Positions 10,461-21,106 of a stretch of 64,000 nucleotides of DNA are shown here, one piece after another. Numbering within the stretch: the stretch's first letter is position 1; each line of letters starts with the position of its first letter. The position numbers and the translations under genes were made by a program. The stretch lies in assembly GCF_040183065.1 (NCBI RefSeq), contig NC_091123.1, positions 15,008,501-15,072,500 on the forward strand, given 5' to 3'. Source of the stretch: Periplaneta americana (lineage: Eukaryota > Arthropoda > Insecta > Blattodea > Blattidae). Under the pieces are notes generated by a model. The model searched no databases. It was given only the letters and a program-made list of their open reading frames with translations, and had not been told where the DNA came from.

Positions 10461-10726
10461 GCCGAGAAACAAAGAAAAAAAAATCCGAATACATGTGTCT
10501 GAAATTTTTGTATTAATTGATGTGTATAGAGCCTATAAATATTTCAATGTTAATTACAAAGAGTGTAGACATTCTGTCTTTATACGCAGCTGCAGGATAA
10601 CACTTGGAGTTATCTCATGGTCATTAATGCCGTCGTTGTCATTAATCAACACCCGTGTCCACGAGGATAACAGAACATTCCGGTTTCCGGTTCATAAAAA
10701 TATCTATTTCGAGTCCTGCTTCCAGT
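9993..10726. other. Unassigned stretch with an A-run
   Basis: Contains an A-run at about 10434-10460. Short open frames on both strands show no recognisable domain. Confidence 0.4.
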
Positions 10727-10846
10727 GCAATCTTCAGTAGGCAATTTCTTCTTAGCGATCCAGTCAATTTCTTTTTCTCTTCCTTATCAGTTTCAACATT
10801 ATTCTTTCTTCACCCACTCTTTCTAGTACAGCTTCATTTATTTTAT
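10727..10846 (-). mobile_element. LINE-B fragment next to Helitron 1
   Basis: Closely similar to 26430-26530 (AGTAGGCAATTTCTTCTTAG; TTCTTTCTTCACCCACTCTT), which on the minus strand codes a VGEERMM..LIRKRKMNWLGHW-type RT C-terminus. It is cut by the Helitron at 10849; the collinear LINE sequence appears again from about 12535. Confidence 0.65.
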
Positions 10847-10848
10847 AC

Positions 10849-11830
10849 TAGCCGTACCCGTGCACTCCGCTGCACCCGTTAGAAATAAATATAAAGTAAT
10901 TACATAATTAAAATAGGACGTTTGATCCAGGGAACATTCGTGTTTGATAGAAGGATAAATCGTCTATTATGTTACTTAATTTAAATTGTATTTGCATAAT
11001 TAAAATGCGATCATTTTGATCCAGAGACCACTCATTTGGTCATAAAAATTATTTTAGGAAAAACAGGAAACGAATGTACAGAATAGCCTATCAAGTTTTC
11101 TGTGCATAAGAAGCTATTTTAATCTTACCTGACCACGATTCACTCAGAAGTTACTGTAATAACATTATAGCATTATGTCCATCTAGAGAAACTACACTTT
11201 CCAATGGTGAATTAATAATTAATTATACAAATCGGTTAATTTAGCTTCTGATATTACTTCATACAAACACAGAAACATTATCTGTAGGCTATCTTTCATA
11301 GCTTTCGATTGTTGCTGTCCAAGACCCCTTATAGACGAAGTCATTTGTTTTTTAATTCATTACACGGCCTTAGATGGCAGTTATTTTAATTTTAAAAGTC
11401 ATTTATCTCATTAAATATCAGTCCTATCAAAATTTTTAAAGGAATAAAACTTATCGGAAATTATTTTTAAAGAAACTTTTGTTATGTAACATTTTTCACA
11501 AAAATCAATAATAAGCGAGATATTTCGATTTATTTATTTCAGGCCCCCTTATAACCCCCCTTTTAAATAATGTATTTTGAATGTCATATAGCCTAAAATC
11601 TAAGTTACAACGAACTTAATTTATATTCCAATTTTCATCGAAATCCGTTCAGCCATTATCGCGTGAAAAGGTAACAAACATACATACAGACAGACAGACA
11701 GACAAACAAAAATTTCAAAAAAGCGATTTTCGGTTTCAGGGTGGTTAATTGTATATGTTAGGACCAATTATTTTTGGAAAATCGAAAATTACCAGAAAAA
11801 GTTCGGCTACAGATTTATTATTAGTATAGA
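10849..11830 (-). mobile_element. Non-autonomous Helitron, copy 1 (982 bp)
   Basis: On the minus strand it starts TCTATACTAATAATAAATCT and ends GCACGGGTACGGCTAG. It lies exactly between A and T with no duplication. Just inside the 3' end GTGC-A-GC / GC-GCAC can form a short hairpin ending 8 nt before CTAG. TC start, CTRR end, a 3' hairpin and A/T insertion are the Helitron hallmarks. There is no Rep or helicase frame. It belongs with copy 4 by its central block (GTACAGAATAGCCTATCAAG). Confidence 0.85.
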
Positions 11831-11879
11831 TTTATGTATTTATTTAATAATAGACTATATGATATGCGAATAATAATCA

Positions 11880-12231
11880 CTTTGTAATTTAAGACGGCGC
11901 TTATTCCGTCGGATCCCGGCCACTTAGTCACTCATAACGAGTGCATCTCTGCACATGTGTGGACATTGTGCCACTGTCATACATCTATGACGCAGTGCAT
12001 AGGGTAGGCCACTAGAGGGAACCCAAGAGGTGGAACTTAAACTGAAAGGATTCGATCCGACATCGGGATGGGAATCTGGTGTCGCTTAATGGATAGAGCG
12101 TCAGCACTTAGAGCTGAAAAGCCGGGTTCAAATCCCGGTGCCGCATGCCGGAGAGAATTTTTTTCTGTTCCACTCTTCCTTCTTCATATATCTTGTCTTT
12201 CCATTTCACAGGCTCTGTTCTTCACTATATC

Positions 12232-12300
<69 letters not shown>
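11880..12300 (+). mobile_element. tRNA-derived SINE with (ATT)n tail
   Basis: The tRNA-like segment 12068-12145 contains TTAATGGATAGAGCG and the B box GGTTCAAATCC (12125-12135) followed by the complementary CCGG. A body of about 90 bp leads into (ATT)n at 12233-12299. The sequence upstream (11890-12060) may be part of the head or a separate insertion. Not a functional tRNA gene: the anticodon arm is not convincing. Confidence 0.65.
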
Positions 12301-12394
12301 TAATGCTTACTATTATCTCACTAACATTACTTATCCAACTTTCATTATTCAGTTTCATGTTTTTTACGATCTAGATATTAATGTAACAACTACT

Positions 12395-12482
12395 GTAAGC
12401 AATTGTATTCAATTAGAATTAGAGTCTGGCTGGGTGGAAGAGAAGGTCTACTGGCCTTACCTCTGCCAGATTAAATAAATAA

Positions 12483-12532
<50 letters not shown>
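12395..12532 (+). mobile_element. LINE-C 3' end with (TTA)n tail
   Basis: GGCTGGGTGGAAGAGAAGGT..CTGGCCTTACCTCTGCCAG..TAAATAAA followed by (TTA)n. The same terminal block ends the longer copies at 15706-16386 and 37295-37985. Confidence 0.7.
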
Positions 12533-12533
<1 letters not shown>

Positions 12534-12534
12534 T

Positions 12535-13130
12535 CAAATTAATGTTCCCAATCAGTTCTCTTTACTTCGTCGTAATGTCATGTTTCTGCCACATACAATG
12601 CCACACTCCACATGAAGCACTTCACTCGTCTCTTCCTTAGTCCTTCTTCCAAAGGTCCGCAGAAAATCCTTCTTTTTTAAAGCTTCCTTTGCTTTGTCAT
12701 TGCTATCCTCCTTTTGATTTCTGACAGCAACTCATGTTACTACTTGTAGTACACGCCAAGTATTTCAAGCTGTCCACTTGCTCCTCAGCCTCATTCAGAA
12801 TTCGCACATTTACCTTCTTTACTTTTCTTCTGACAACCATGGCCTTCGTCTTGTTTGCATATATCTTCATCCTCTACTGCTCCCAGCTGTCATTTAGCTC
12901 CAGTAGTATATCCCTTCGTATTATATCGTCTGCTAACAACGCCATATCAGAAAACCTTATGCACTTTATTCTTCTTCCTCCTACTATCACTCCGCCCATG
13001 TTCTATATCCTAAAATCTAAGTTGCTCATGACTTTCAGAATGAACCTGGCACGATTGAATTGTCGTCTGCTTCACGTCACCTGCCCCGAGTTTGGTGCCG
13101 TGCTCTGTGTAGGTTCATGGTGATATTGAG
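12535..13130 (-). mobile_element. LINE-B reverse transcriptase fragment
   Basis: The minus strand contains, with frameshifts, a decayed RT active-site region (MALLADDIIRRDILLELNDS), then MKIYANKTKAMVV and EEQVDSFKYL, in the right order for the palm/thumb of a non-LTR RT. The Y/F-ADD motif itself is altered. The copy is dead; its 3' continuation is at 10727-10846 and the same family recurs at 26260-26865. Confidence 0.7.
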
Positions 13131-13734
13131 GTTGACTTCACTGATGTATTGTATGTGACAATGTATCCCTGATACAGCGCAGACATTTTTTCATCATAAA
13201 TCTTTCTTTCCTTTCTTCTCTCTATAGGATAATTTCTTCCTTCTTTGTATTTGTCGTTTTCATTTTGTTTTTTACATCCTTCTTTATTTGTTTGTTGATT
13301 AATTTTACTTCCTTTGTGTTTTTTCCTGTGTTATTTATTACTGTTTCTATTTTCTTTCATTTTATTTCTTACCTTATTATTTACTTTTATTAACTCTTCC
13401 TTATTTTACATTTCTTCTTTATTTCGGTTTCATATCTTTCATTCTCTAGTTTCAAAGGCATGTTCAGTCCGGTAAGTATTATTAATACAAGTTTAAATTG
13501 TATATATATGCATGTATATACATATATGTTTGTATTGGTTACCATTTTAACTTTGTTTATCCCGATAATAATATAATAGTAAATTGCCCCCCATTGAGGG
13601 TAGCCCTTACGGACTCAGTATATTCTCAAAAAAAAAAATTATTATACATATGTAAACATAGTATTATATTTTAAAGAAGGGAAACAAAGAAAAGGGCGTG
13701 AAAAATTACAATTGCTATTAATGTGGCACCATGT
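13131..13734. other. T-rich unassigned stretch
   Basis: Strong T-richness on the plus strand (13200-13450), a short TA/CATA-rich part and a small A-run. No coding signal. Confidence 0.4.
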
Positions 13735-14350
13735 GATTAATTAGGATTTGGCAGGATTTTTTAAACATAATTATCACAATGTCATCCCTCAGAGATGTTG
13801 GCAGAGCAAACTGCCGTCGAAATTCTTCGAAAAAAGCTGGTATAGTCCCTCGAGCACCTATGGGCAAGCCGAATACCTCAACGTGAATTAAGGCATATTT
13901 CAGTTTGAAATAGTTGACTGTAGGCTCATAGATGGAGCTCGGCTGACTGATGACGTTCTACTTCAAAACGTATCGTGGGGTCCACAATGATGCCCTGTTT
14001 AGTGTCAGCATTGTACGCTAAAATATCTACTCGTCTCGTTGACCCATTTTCAGCTAGACAGGAGATTTCTTCTTCTACTATCCAGCCCTTATTTCTTAAT
14101 GCGGCAGCAATTTTGGATCTTACAAGATGATGTCTAGAGTTCCTCAAGAGCAATTCCTGTTCATAGAATCCCAAGACGTGTGCTAAAGTTTCAATCTCCG
14201 GGCAGCCATGTCTGCACCGGGTACCGTCGAGAGATCTGCCGGGAACGGAACGAACAGCTGCTAAATTTGCTGTCCAATGATTGTATACATACCAGAGATA
14301 TAAGTGTTCATCTAGTGTTTCCGTCGCTATGAGACCTGAAGATACCACAC
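13735..14350 (-). pseudogene. R2-clade-like retrotransposon C-terminus
   Basis: The minus-strand frame from 14348 reads a zinc-knuckle C-x3-C-x7-H segment (CRHGCPEIETLAHV), then RHHLVRSKIAAALRNKGW, then the restriction-like endonuclease core (GSTRRVDILAYN..IIVDPTIRFE). After a frameshift near 13926 a terminal segment FFEEFRRQFALPTSLRDD follows in another frame down to about 13740. This order is that of the C-terminal part of R2-type non-LTR retrotransposons, whose RLE cuts the target DNA. No RT domain is present upstream, so this is a 5'-truncated, broken copy. Confidence 0.75.
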
Positions 14351-14450
14351 TTTTGGCGAAAACGTTCCTCTTTCACTATGTATTACTTCATGTCATAATT
14401 TGATGACTTGAATGATTGTTCTTGATAAGTAACTTTGACGGTAATAAACC

Positions 14451-14453
<3 letters not shown>

Positions 14454-14496
<43 letters not shown>
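14454..14496. repeat. (TA)n microsatellite
   Basis: About 43 bp of alternating TA. Confidence 0.95.
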
Positions 14497-14499
<3 letters not shown>

Positions 14500-15162
14500 G
14501 TATTTCATTCTCTACTTTCACTGTCCCTTTTCAATTGTTGTTCATTGTACCCTTCTCAGTTTCTTTTTACTTTCTCTCTTTCCCTTTATTTTTCATTTTC
14601 CATCCTCTGTTCCTGCTATACTTCACTTCATGTTTTCTTCATTTTCTTGTTCCTTTTACTATCTATTTCTACCTCTTCTTTACTTGTACATCTGACGGGG
14701 TACAGAGCTTCTAGTTGCGTGTTTGTTCTCAACAGTTAATTTGAAGCGGAACGACACAGGATACGCATTTCACCGTTTACTGACGTTGCAAAGTTAGCTG
14801 TACAAGTTCGCACGTGTCTCTATATGTAGTAACCTGTTATAGTGGAATGTTTTCGTTATGACTCAAACATTATTTGATAGAGAATCAATTAGTTCGATGT
14901 TAAGATTTGTACTGCTTTCCACAGGCTTCTAATGGATACTTTACTGACGCCTGACTACAGTCGGAACTGTCAATTCATGAATGCATTCAAATTCTTGAAA
15001 TTCGCCAATGATGATAATTTGTATAAACAAAAGCCGCCCTAAATAAGGGTTCGATAGATCGGCCTACTAATCAATTCATAAAGAATAATAAGTAAACAAA
15101 ACAATTTTTTGACACTTGGAAAGAAAAAAAAAACATTAAGATAAGAAAACGTAGGAAATCAT
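14500..15162. other. Unassigned stretch
   Basis: T/C-rich start (14500-14690) then mixed sequence. Nothing recognised on either strand. Confidence 0.4.
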
Positions 15163-15610
15163 TTACAATAAAAATTTTGTTGGGTACAAATGATTACTAA
15201 TTATAGCTAAGGATGATTTTAACACATGAGATCCTATGGCATCAATCGTTGCATCAGAAATTTTATATTGTTTAAGTTGATTTAAAGTTTCACGTGGGAT
15301 CGTGCCACGGGCACCGAACATGAGCCCAAAAACTGTCCAATGTGTAATGTGCTCCAAGATGCTGACAACAAGGCTCATAGATGACTTGTTTTTCACGACA
15401 CACCTCTTGTGATGTTGCTCATGCATCTCAAAACGGATTGTGGGATCAAGAATGACACCCTTATCCTTCTGCCGATCAATTATGATGATATCAGCACGTC
15501 TAGTAGAGCCATCAGAAGAGACACAACCAACCTCCTCATAAACCTCATAGGAAGCATTCTGACGCATTGAAGCTGCGATGAGAGAACGAACCGTATTATG
15601 TCTGAAAGTA
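15163..15610 (-). pseudogene. R2-clade-like retrotransposon C-terminus, second copy
   Basis: A single minus-strand frame (134 residues) carries the endonuclease core GSTRRADIIIIDRQ..GVILDPTIRFE followed by a conserved GARGTIPRETLNQLK segment and a terminal helix ending at FLL. It aligns with the downstream copy at 13735-14350 through STRR-DI and DPTIRFE but differs elsewhere, so the two are different subfamilies or old copies. The zinc knuckle would lie to the right but is missing. Confidence 0.7.
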
Positions 15611-15635
15611 TACAGAGAGTTTCATATACGGAGTC

Positions 15636-15636
<1 letters not shown>

Positions 15637-15694
<58 letters not shown>

Positions 15695-15703
15695 CATACA
15701 TAC
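15637..15703. repeat. (CATA)n microsatellite
   Basis: About 65 bp of CATA units. Reading through it produces a poly-THTY artefact in the frame of the adjoining LINE. Confidence 0.95.
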
Positions 15704-15705
15704 TC

Positions 15706-16386
15706 TAACCCTAGCTACTTAGCTTCTCGTTTTCAGCATTTGTCCTCATATCACGAAATAGATACTCGCTCACAACACAGAACATCCTTCTACTCTTCAT
15801 CTTTCACGGTCTCTGCAGCTCATCTCTGGAACTCTCTACCACAACATGTCAGAGACTGTCGGACATTGTCTAGTTTCAAAAATAAATTAAAATTGCACTT
15901 TTTCAATTCAGATTCCTTTCAGTTATAAGCCTTTTTCTTTGCGATAGTTTTGTAAAAATATAGGCTATATACTTCTTTTCCTTCCTTTCCCCTTTTTGTT
16001 CTCTTTATCAGCTGATGAATTTATTATCACAGCTTTTATTGTGAATTTTATTTAATTTTCTTATTTTTTTCTTTTATTATTATTTTATTACTTTCCATTT
16101 TGTTATATTCTTCCTTACTTTTCCATATTAACCATTTGTACTAAATGAGTTGCTTTCACTATATTCCAATGTATTTTACTTTCTTTTTTCTATTATGGTA
16201 TTATCTTCATGTTGTTTAGTGTCGATTTTATTATGCTATTATTATTATTATTTTTGTAATTGTTAGTATTCTGTTCCTTAACTTTTTGTTAAATTTTAAC
16301 TGCTTGTATACTTTGTGACCTGGTGGAGTGTAAGAGAAGGCCCTATGGCCTTAACTCTGCCAGTATAAATAAAGAATTATTATTAT
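15706..16386 (+). mobile_element. LINE-C (CR1/Jockey-like) 3' end
   Basis: The first part codes a typical non-LTR RT C-terminus, SAAHLWNSLPQHVRDC then SFKNKLKLHFF, with a stop at 15928. A T-rich 3' UTR of about 400 bp follows, and the end is GGAGTGTAAGAGAAGGCCCT..ATGGCCTTAACTCTGCCAG..AAATAAAGAA(TTA)n. The rest of the element is absent. Confidence 0.75.
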
Positions 16387-16387
16387 T

Positions 16388-16400
16388 ATACATACATACA

Positions 16401-16431
<31 letters not shown>

Positions 16432-16487
16432 CATACATACATACATACATACATACATACATACATACATACATACATACATACATA
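16388..16487. repeat. (CATA)n microsatellite
   Basis: About 100 bp of CATA units. The last TA is the target site of the adjoining pogo-like element. Confidence 0.95.
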
Positions 16488-17634
16488 GGGGAAAGTAGCC
16501 TAAATCGTACCGGCGCCGAAATCGTACCACTATTAATATTGAGGAAAGTATTGCATGCAGGAACCATCTGGGGAATTTTCTATGAAATACAAATAGAAAC
16601 TGATACTCGTTCAGTTTCACGCCTTTCACCCAAGACAACAGCTGTATTAAATAGCGCTTAATAGTAAGTTCTGATTTCTCATATAAGATTTTGTTACTCT
16701 TTCGTAAGCTTTTATTGAAACATTGAGTTAGTTTAATGAATGTGTTTTATTGCACCTAGTATATTAGATTGTTTGCATTATTTAAACGGTAAAAATGGTC
16801 ACTGTAACAGCTTTGTTTAGGTTATAAAATGAATAGTTTGCTTTGAGCGCTGTTTCCTAAATCGTACCTTTAAAAGGTTGCTCATATCGTACCAGTACGA
16901 TTTTGGCAACGTGAACAAATAACGTTAGGTGCATAATATTTTCAAATTCCAGAATAGGTAATGACCAAACGAGAATACGGAAAATCGAAACCAAGTGCTT
17001 TACTTAAGGCAGTGGATGAATTTCGATCCCGAGCAGTAGGATTGAATGAATGTTGCCGTAAGTACAAAATCCCAAAATCGATTTTCAAGCGATATTATTT
17101 GATGGACAAAATAAAGAGAGGTCTGGATCGTCCTGCAAATGGATCCGTCAACGGGAGGAATACAGCTATTAAATATGACTTAATCTTGAGTGATCCTTCG
17201 TGTTTTCGTTTTATTAGATCTTGATAATAGCCTATTTAAGATTTAAATATTACAAACATCCTTGTATCTTAAAACATCTTTGTTTCTCATTTGTATTAAT
17301 AAAATCTCATAGTAAATGACAATAATATAATGAAATAAATTATTTTTATGTAGTTCTTATTTTCAAAATTGTGAATTTTACAAATGGGTACGATTTAAGC
17401 AACCTCTAGGTACGATTTAGGAAACTAGGCGCACAAATCGTACCACTTGCAGAGTTTTAAATAATGTCTTTTAAAACAATTGATAATTATTTAAAAATTC
17501 TGAAAAAAAAAATATATTTTTTGTGTCCCAAGGTCCTGTCTCAATGTTTAACAGTATATGCAATTAAAATTCCTTCCAATTTAGAAATAACTAAAGAAAA
17601 ACTGAAAAGTGGTACGATATAGGCAACCTTCCCC
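16488..17634 (+). mobile_element. pogo/Tigger-like element, 1147 bp
   Basis: Terminal inverted repeats GGGGAAAGTAGCCTAAATCG and, from the right end, GGGGAAGGTTGCCTATATCG, each continuing TACC. TA flanks both sides (16486-16487 and 17635-17636). It contains one helix-turn-helix exon and multiple copies of the TCGTACC motif close to both ends. The DDE core is missing, so it is a deletion derivative. Confidence 0.85.
16961..17224 (+). pseudogene. Psq-type helix-turn-helix of a pogo-like transposase
   Basis: An 87-residue frame; residues 10-60 match the HTH_Psq domain that binds the transposon ends in pogo/Tigger/Jerky-type transposases: ALLKAVDEFRSRAVGLNECC, then RKYKIPKSIFKRY. After residue 75 the sequence drifts into non-coding sequence, so the second HTH and the DDE domain are lost. 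The location inside TA-flanked TIRs supports the assignment. Confidence 0.7.
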
Positions 17635-17636
17635 TA

Positions 17637-18039
17637 CATACGTCAAATCTAAGTACTGATTTATTAATGACAGCTTTCAATGCGAGAAAATCTACTGCGC
17701 TAGTTTATAAACTGAAGGTCGTATATTTTAATGCAACACAGAGCCGCGTGTTTGTGTACAGAATTTCCTAGTCTCACAAGATGACAGTTGTTTAAATATC
17801 GGTGGATTACTCATCCACTCATCCACATTGCGCAATGATCGCTTAGCCACTATCTATTATACAGTATTCAGTGTTGCCAGATGTCCCTACCTGTAGGTAC
17901 ATTTACTCAATATAATCACGTAGCGAATTTTCATCGAAAATACCTCCATTCGTAGGTAGATTCTTGAAAAATACTTACTTCTAAAATTGCTTCATGCATA
18001 CTTTTTTTTAACATTGAAAATTAGTAAATAGAGTATAAC
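17637..18039. other. Unassigned stretch
   Basis: No recognisable feature between the pogo-like element and the LINE-A fragment. Confidence 0.4.
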
Positions 18040-18165
18040 ACTGTTGGATTTGAGAGAGGTGGGATATGATGACAGAGACTGGATTAACCTTGCACAGGAT
18101 AGGGACCGATGGCGGGCTTATGTGAGGGCGGCAATGAACCTGCAGTTTCTTAAAAGCCATGAAAA
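18040..18165 (+). mobile_element. LINE-A 3' end fragment
   Basis: Codes DLREVGYDDRDWINLAQDRD and RAYVRAAMNL and ends at TTAAAAGCCATG, with no TAAG tail left. Confidence 0.9.
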
Positions 18166-18189
18166 CAATAATAGTACATTATGCAACGA

Positions 18190-18291
18190 GCCTATAATGA
18201 AGGTAATTAAGAAACGAGTATGGATATTTATGAAACGAGCGCAAGCGAGTTTCATAATTTTCATACGAGCTTCTTAATTACCATTATAGGC
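18190..18291. repeat. Inverted repeat (hairpin) of about 100 bp
   Basis: GCCTATAATGAAGGTAATTA at the left is matched by the inverse of TAATTACCATTATAGGC at the right; further in, CGAGCGCAAGCGAG forms the turn. A few small bulges. Confidence 0.75.
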
Positions 18292-18303
18292 GAGTTTCAT
18301 ACG

Positions 18304-18836
18304 ACTTTTTATGCTCGACCATATTTCTAACTTGATATTATTAATTTTCTTTGTATCTGACCTTGGCCAATGTCCCGTATGTTGTGAGATGTGTGCAGAC
18401 GCGAAAGTATTGATTTTTTCCGAGGAACAGATGTTCACATTGACCTTGGTAGGCCATAAGAACCGACAGAGATAACATTAAAATTAAATTAGACATTGAA
18501 AAACGAGATGACAAATTGAATTTATTTGAATATTATTTACAATTAACGCTAATTATTATAGTAACAGAACATAACCTTCTGCGACAGTATTGGATTTCCA
18601 GCCTCCGTGACTTTTCGCTAATTCTCTTTCGATTGCATATCCGAGAATAATCGATACTTGCGGTTTTATAACGGTAGAAAGCTGACCTGTCATTGGCTGA
18701 ACAGTTGTAACCTGAGTCGTCATTGGCTGAAAGACCTGACCTTTAATGAGTAGGTGTATTTTAATGACATACATTAAAGGTCTGCTACCAGGTGTATAAT
18801 TACTAAGTACATTTCGGCATGGTCGAGCATAAAAAT
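18304..18836 (-). mobile_element. Possible tyrosine-recombinase element remnant
   Basis: Bounded by inverted copies of TTTTTATGCTCGACCAT (18305-18321) and its complement (about 18821-18837). A minus-strand frame (18774-18556) ends ERELAKSHGGWKSNTVAEGY. That resembles the catalytic H-x-x-W..Y stretch (HGGWKS-TVAEGY) of Crypton/Ngaro-type tyrosine recombinases. The upstream arginine and other conserved boxes are not visible and the region in front is repetitive (QPMT repeats), so this is a tentative call. Confidence 0.4.
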
Positions 18837-18839
18837 ATA

Positions 18840-19195
18840 TTTCAAATTTATGTAAACGTTTCGCTTCAGAGCCTTCGGATTACAAGCTGCGGCTGTTCTT
18901 GACCAAATCCACGTTTGTAGCTCAAGCGCTAATATGCTGATTTTCATGTTTTAGAAGAGATTTTCTCGGGATACTTCCGTTTCCCTCTACTATTCCGCCA
19001 ATACTCTCCACTTCCCCTCATTCCATCTATCATCTCCGATAGTTGGGGCTCCGGGTCCTAAGGCTTATCGAGTGTTCGTCTGAGGATGGGACCTGGCTCT
19101 GTAATGGCTGAGGCAGGATGGCACACCTGTCATTGTCGGATTCACGAATGCCACCTCGGCCACCTGTCGACTCGGACAATCATCGCCTATAACAG
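18840..19195. other. Unassigned stretch, possibly an old SINE
   Basis: GTAGCTCAAGCGCTAATATG resembles an A box and C/T-rich sequence follows, but no B box or tail is evident. Confidence 0.25.
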
Positions 19196-20753
19196 GGTGA
19201 ACCGTAAGTAATGCCATTAATTTCAAGGGGTTATTCTTTGAGATATTTCAAACAAAGAAGTTTAATACAATTTTGGTCGTTTTCGCTTCTCTTCCGAGAA
19301 AAAAAAATAGTTTGTTTGAAACATTCCATAGCGTGTTCTGGGAAAGCCATTGATTTATTTCCCAATATACGCAGTCAATTTAAGAGAGCGGTGTATTATG
19401 ATAAATGATTGAAAAAAATTCAGTTTTGTTCTTTAAATGTACAGAAATTTGAACTGAACAAATGTAACTTTTCTTTCTGAAAGGGAATTTTAAAGTGTTA
19501 CATTGTTCGAATAAAATATCTGCACATTTAACGAACAAACTAAAATTCTTTCAATAATCAATTACCATAATACTCTGATCTTTTAAATTGATTGAGCATA
19601 TTGGAAATTAAATCAATGTTTTTCCCAAAACACGTTGTGAAATCTATACTAAATAATAAATCTGTAGCCAAAATTTTTCTGGTAATTTTCGATTCTCCAA
19701 AAATAATTGGTGTTAACATGTATAATTAACCATCCTGAAACCGAAAATCGCTTTTTTGAAATTTTTGTTTGTATGTCTGTCTGTCTGGATGTTTGTTACC
19801 TTTTCACGCGATAATGGCTGAACCGATTTATATGAACATTGGAATATAAATTAAGTTCGTCGTAACTTAGATTTTAGGCTATCCTATGGCATTCAAAATA
19901 CTTTATTTAAAAGGAAGGTTATAAGGGGGCCTGAATTAAATAAATCGAAACATCTCGCTTATTATTGATTTTCATGAAAAATATTACATAACAAAAGTTT
20001 CTTTAAAAATAATTTCCGATACGTTTTATTCTATACAAAATTTTGATAGAACTGATATTTAATGAGATAAATGAGTTTTAAAATTAAAATAACAACGCCA
20101 TCTAAGGCGCTGTACTGAAATAAAAACAAATGACTTCGTCTATAAGGGGCCTTGGACAACAACAATCGAAAGCTATTAAACATAGCCTAAGAGAATATTT
20201 CTGTGCTTGTATGAAGTAATATCGGAAGCTAATTAATTGTTTAATTATTATTTCACCATTGGAAAGTGTAGTTTCTCTAGATGGACATAATTCTACAATG
20301 TTATTACAGTAACTTCTGAAACATATAGCAAGTAATATAAAGTATACACATTAAAAGTAAATGATATGTCAATCTTCATTAAACTATGGTTGCCTGTAAT
20401 AAGAATTAAGAAACTTGTTAAAGGAATTGTCATTGCACCAAATGATTGTCCTCTGGACCAAAATGACCACATTTTAATTATTTGGAGGCAATTTAAATTA
20501 AGTAACATATTAAACGATTTATCCTTCTATCAAACACGAATGTTCCCTGGATCAAACGTCCTATTTTAATTATTTAATTACTTTATATTTATTTCTAACA
20601 GGTGCAGCGGAGCGCACGGGTACGGCTAGTGCTTAATATAAGACAATGTTCATCTCGAAGAGGAACCAAAAACGAATAAAACTGTATTCAATTTTTTGTT
20701 ATATATTTCAAAGAATAATCTCCTGAAATTTATATTACTTACGGTTGCACAAT
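19196..20753. mobile_element. Foldback element hosting Helitron 2
   Basis: The left arm begins GTGAACCGTAAGTAATG and the right arm ends with its inverse complement (CATTACTTACGGTT-like, about 20735-20753). Long internal stretches of the two arms also pair (for example 19335-19410 with 19550-19640). The Helitron at 19643-20629 lies in the right arm. A half copy without the Helitron is at 51240-51475. Confidence 0.65.
19643..20629 (+). mobile_element. Non-autonomous Helitron, copy 2 (987 bp)
   Basis: Starts TCTATACTAAATAATAAATC, ends GCACGGGTACGGCTAG, inserted between A (19642) and T (20630). It has the same hairpin and (TGTC)n stretch as the other copies. Its central block (AATGATATGTCAATCTTCAT) matches copy 3 and differs from copies 1 and 4. 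Confidence 0.85.
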
Positions 20754-21106
20754 GGCCATAGTAAACCAAAGTGCAAGGATCCGTTCCAGGTCTAGCCCTC
20801 GAAAAACCAAGCAAAGTGTCTGACTAAGCAATCTGGACAATGACGAGTACACCAAGTTACGCCTACGTAGACGGTAAACTATCCACACCTTTATTTTATT
20901 TACATGACGACTCCTACTGATAACACAAATCATGGAAGAAACTGTCTAACGTTCCCTATCTGCAACTGTTTGCCACCGGAAATTAGAAATGTGGGCGAAA
21001 GCAAAACGACTGAATGGAAATAGTTAAATGTCACGCAAGACAAATACATGGTCATCATAATCATCATCTTCATGATTATTTAAAAACAACCTTTCTTTAC
21101 TCTTAC
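20754..21106. other. Unassigned stretch
   Basis: No coding or repeat signal recognised before the CTTA repeat at 21100. Confidence 0.4.

Noticed and set aside
12068-12145. Possible tRNA gene
   Set aside because: Has a B box and a complementary CCGG stem but no convincing acceptor and anticodon stems, and it continues into a SINE body with (ATT)n tail.
16323-16661. Open frames through (CATA)n
   Set aside because: Poly-HTYI and poly-VCMY frames are microsatellite artefacts.
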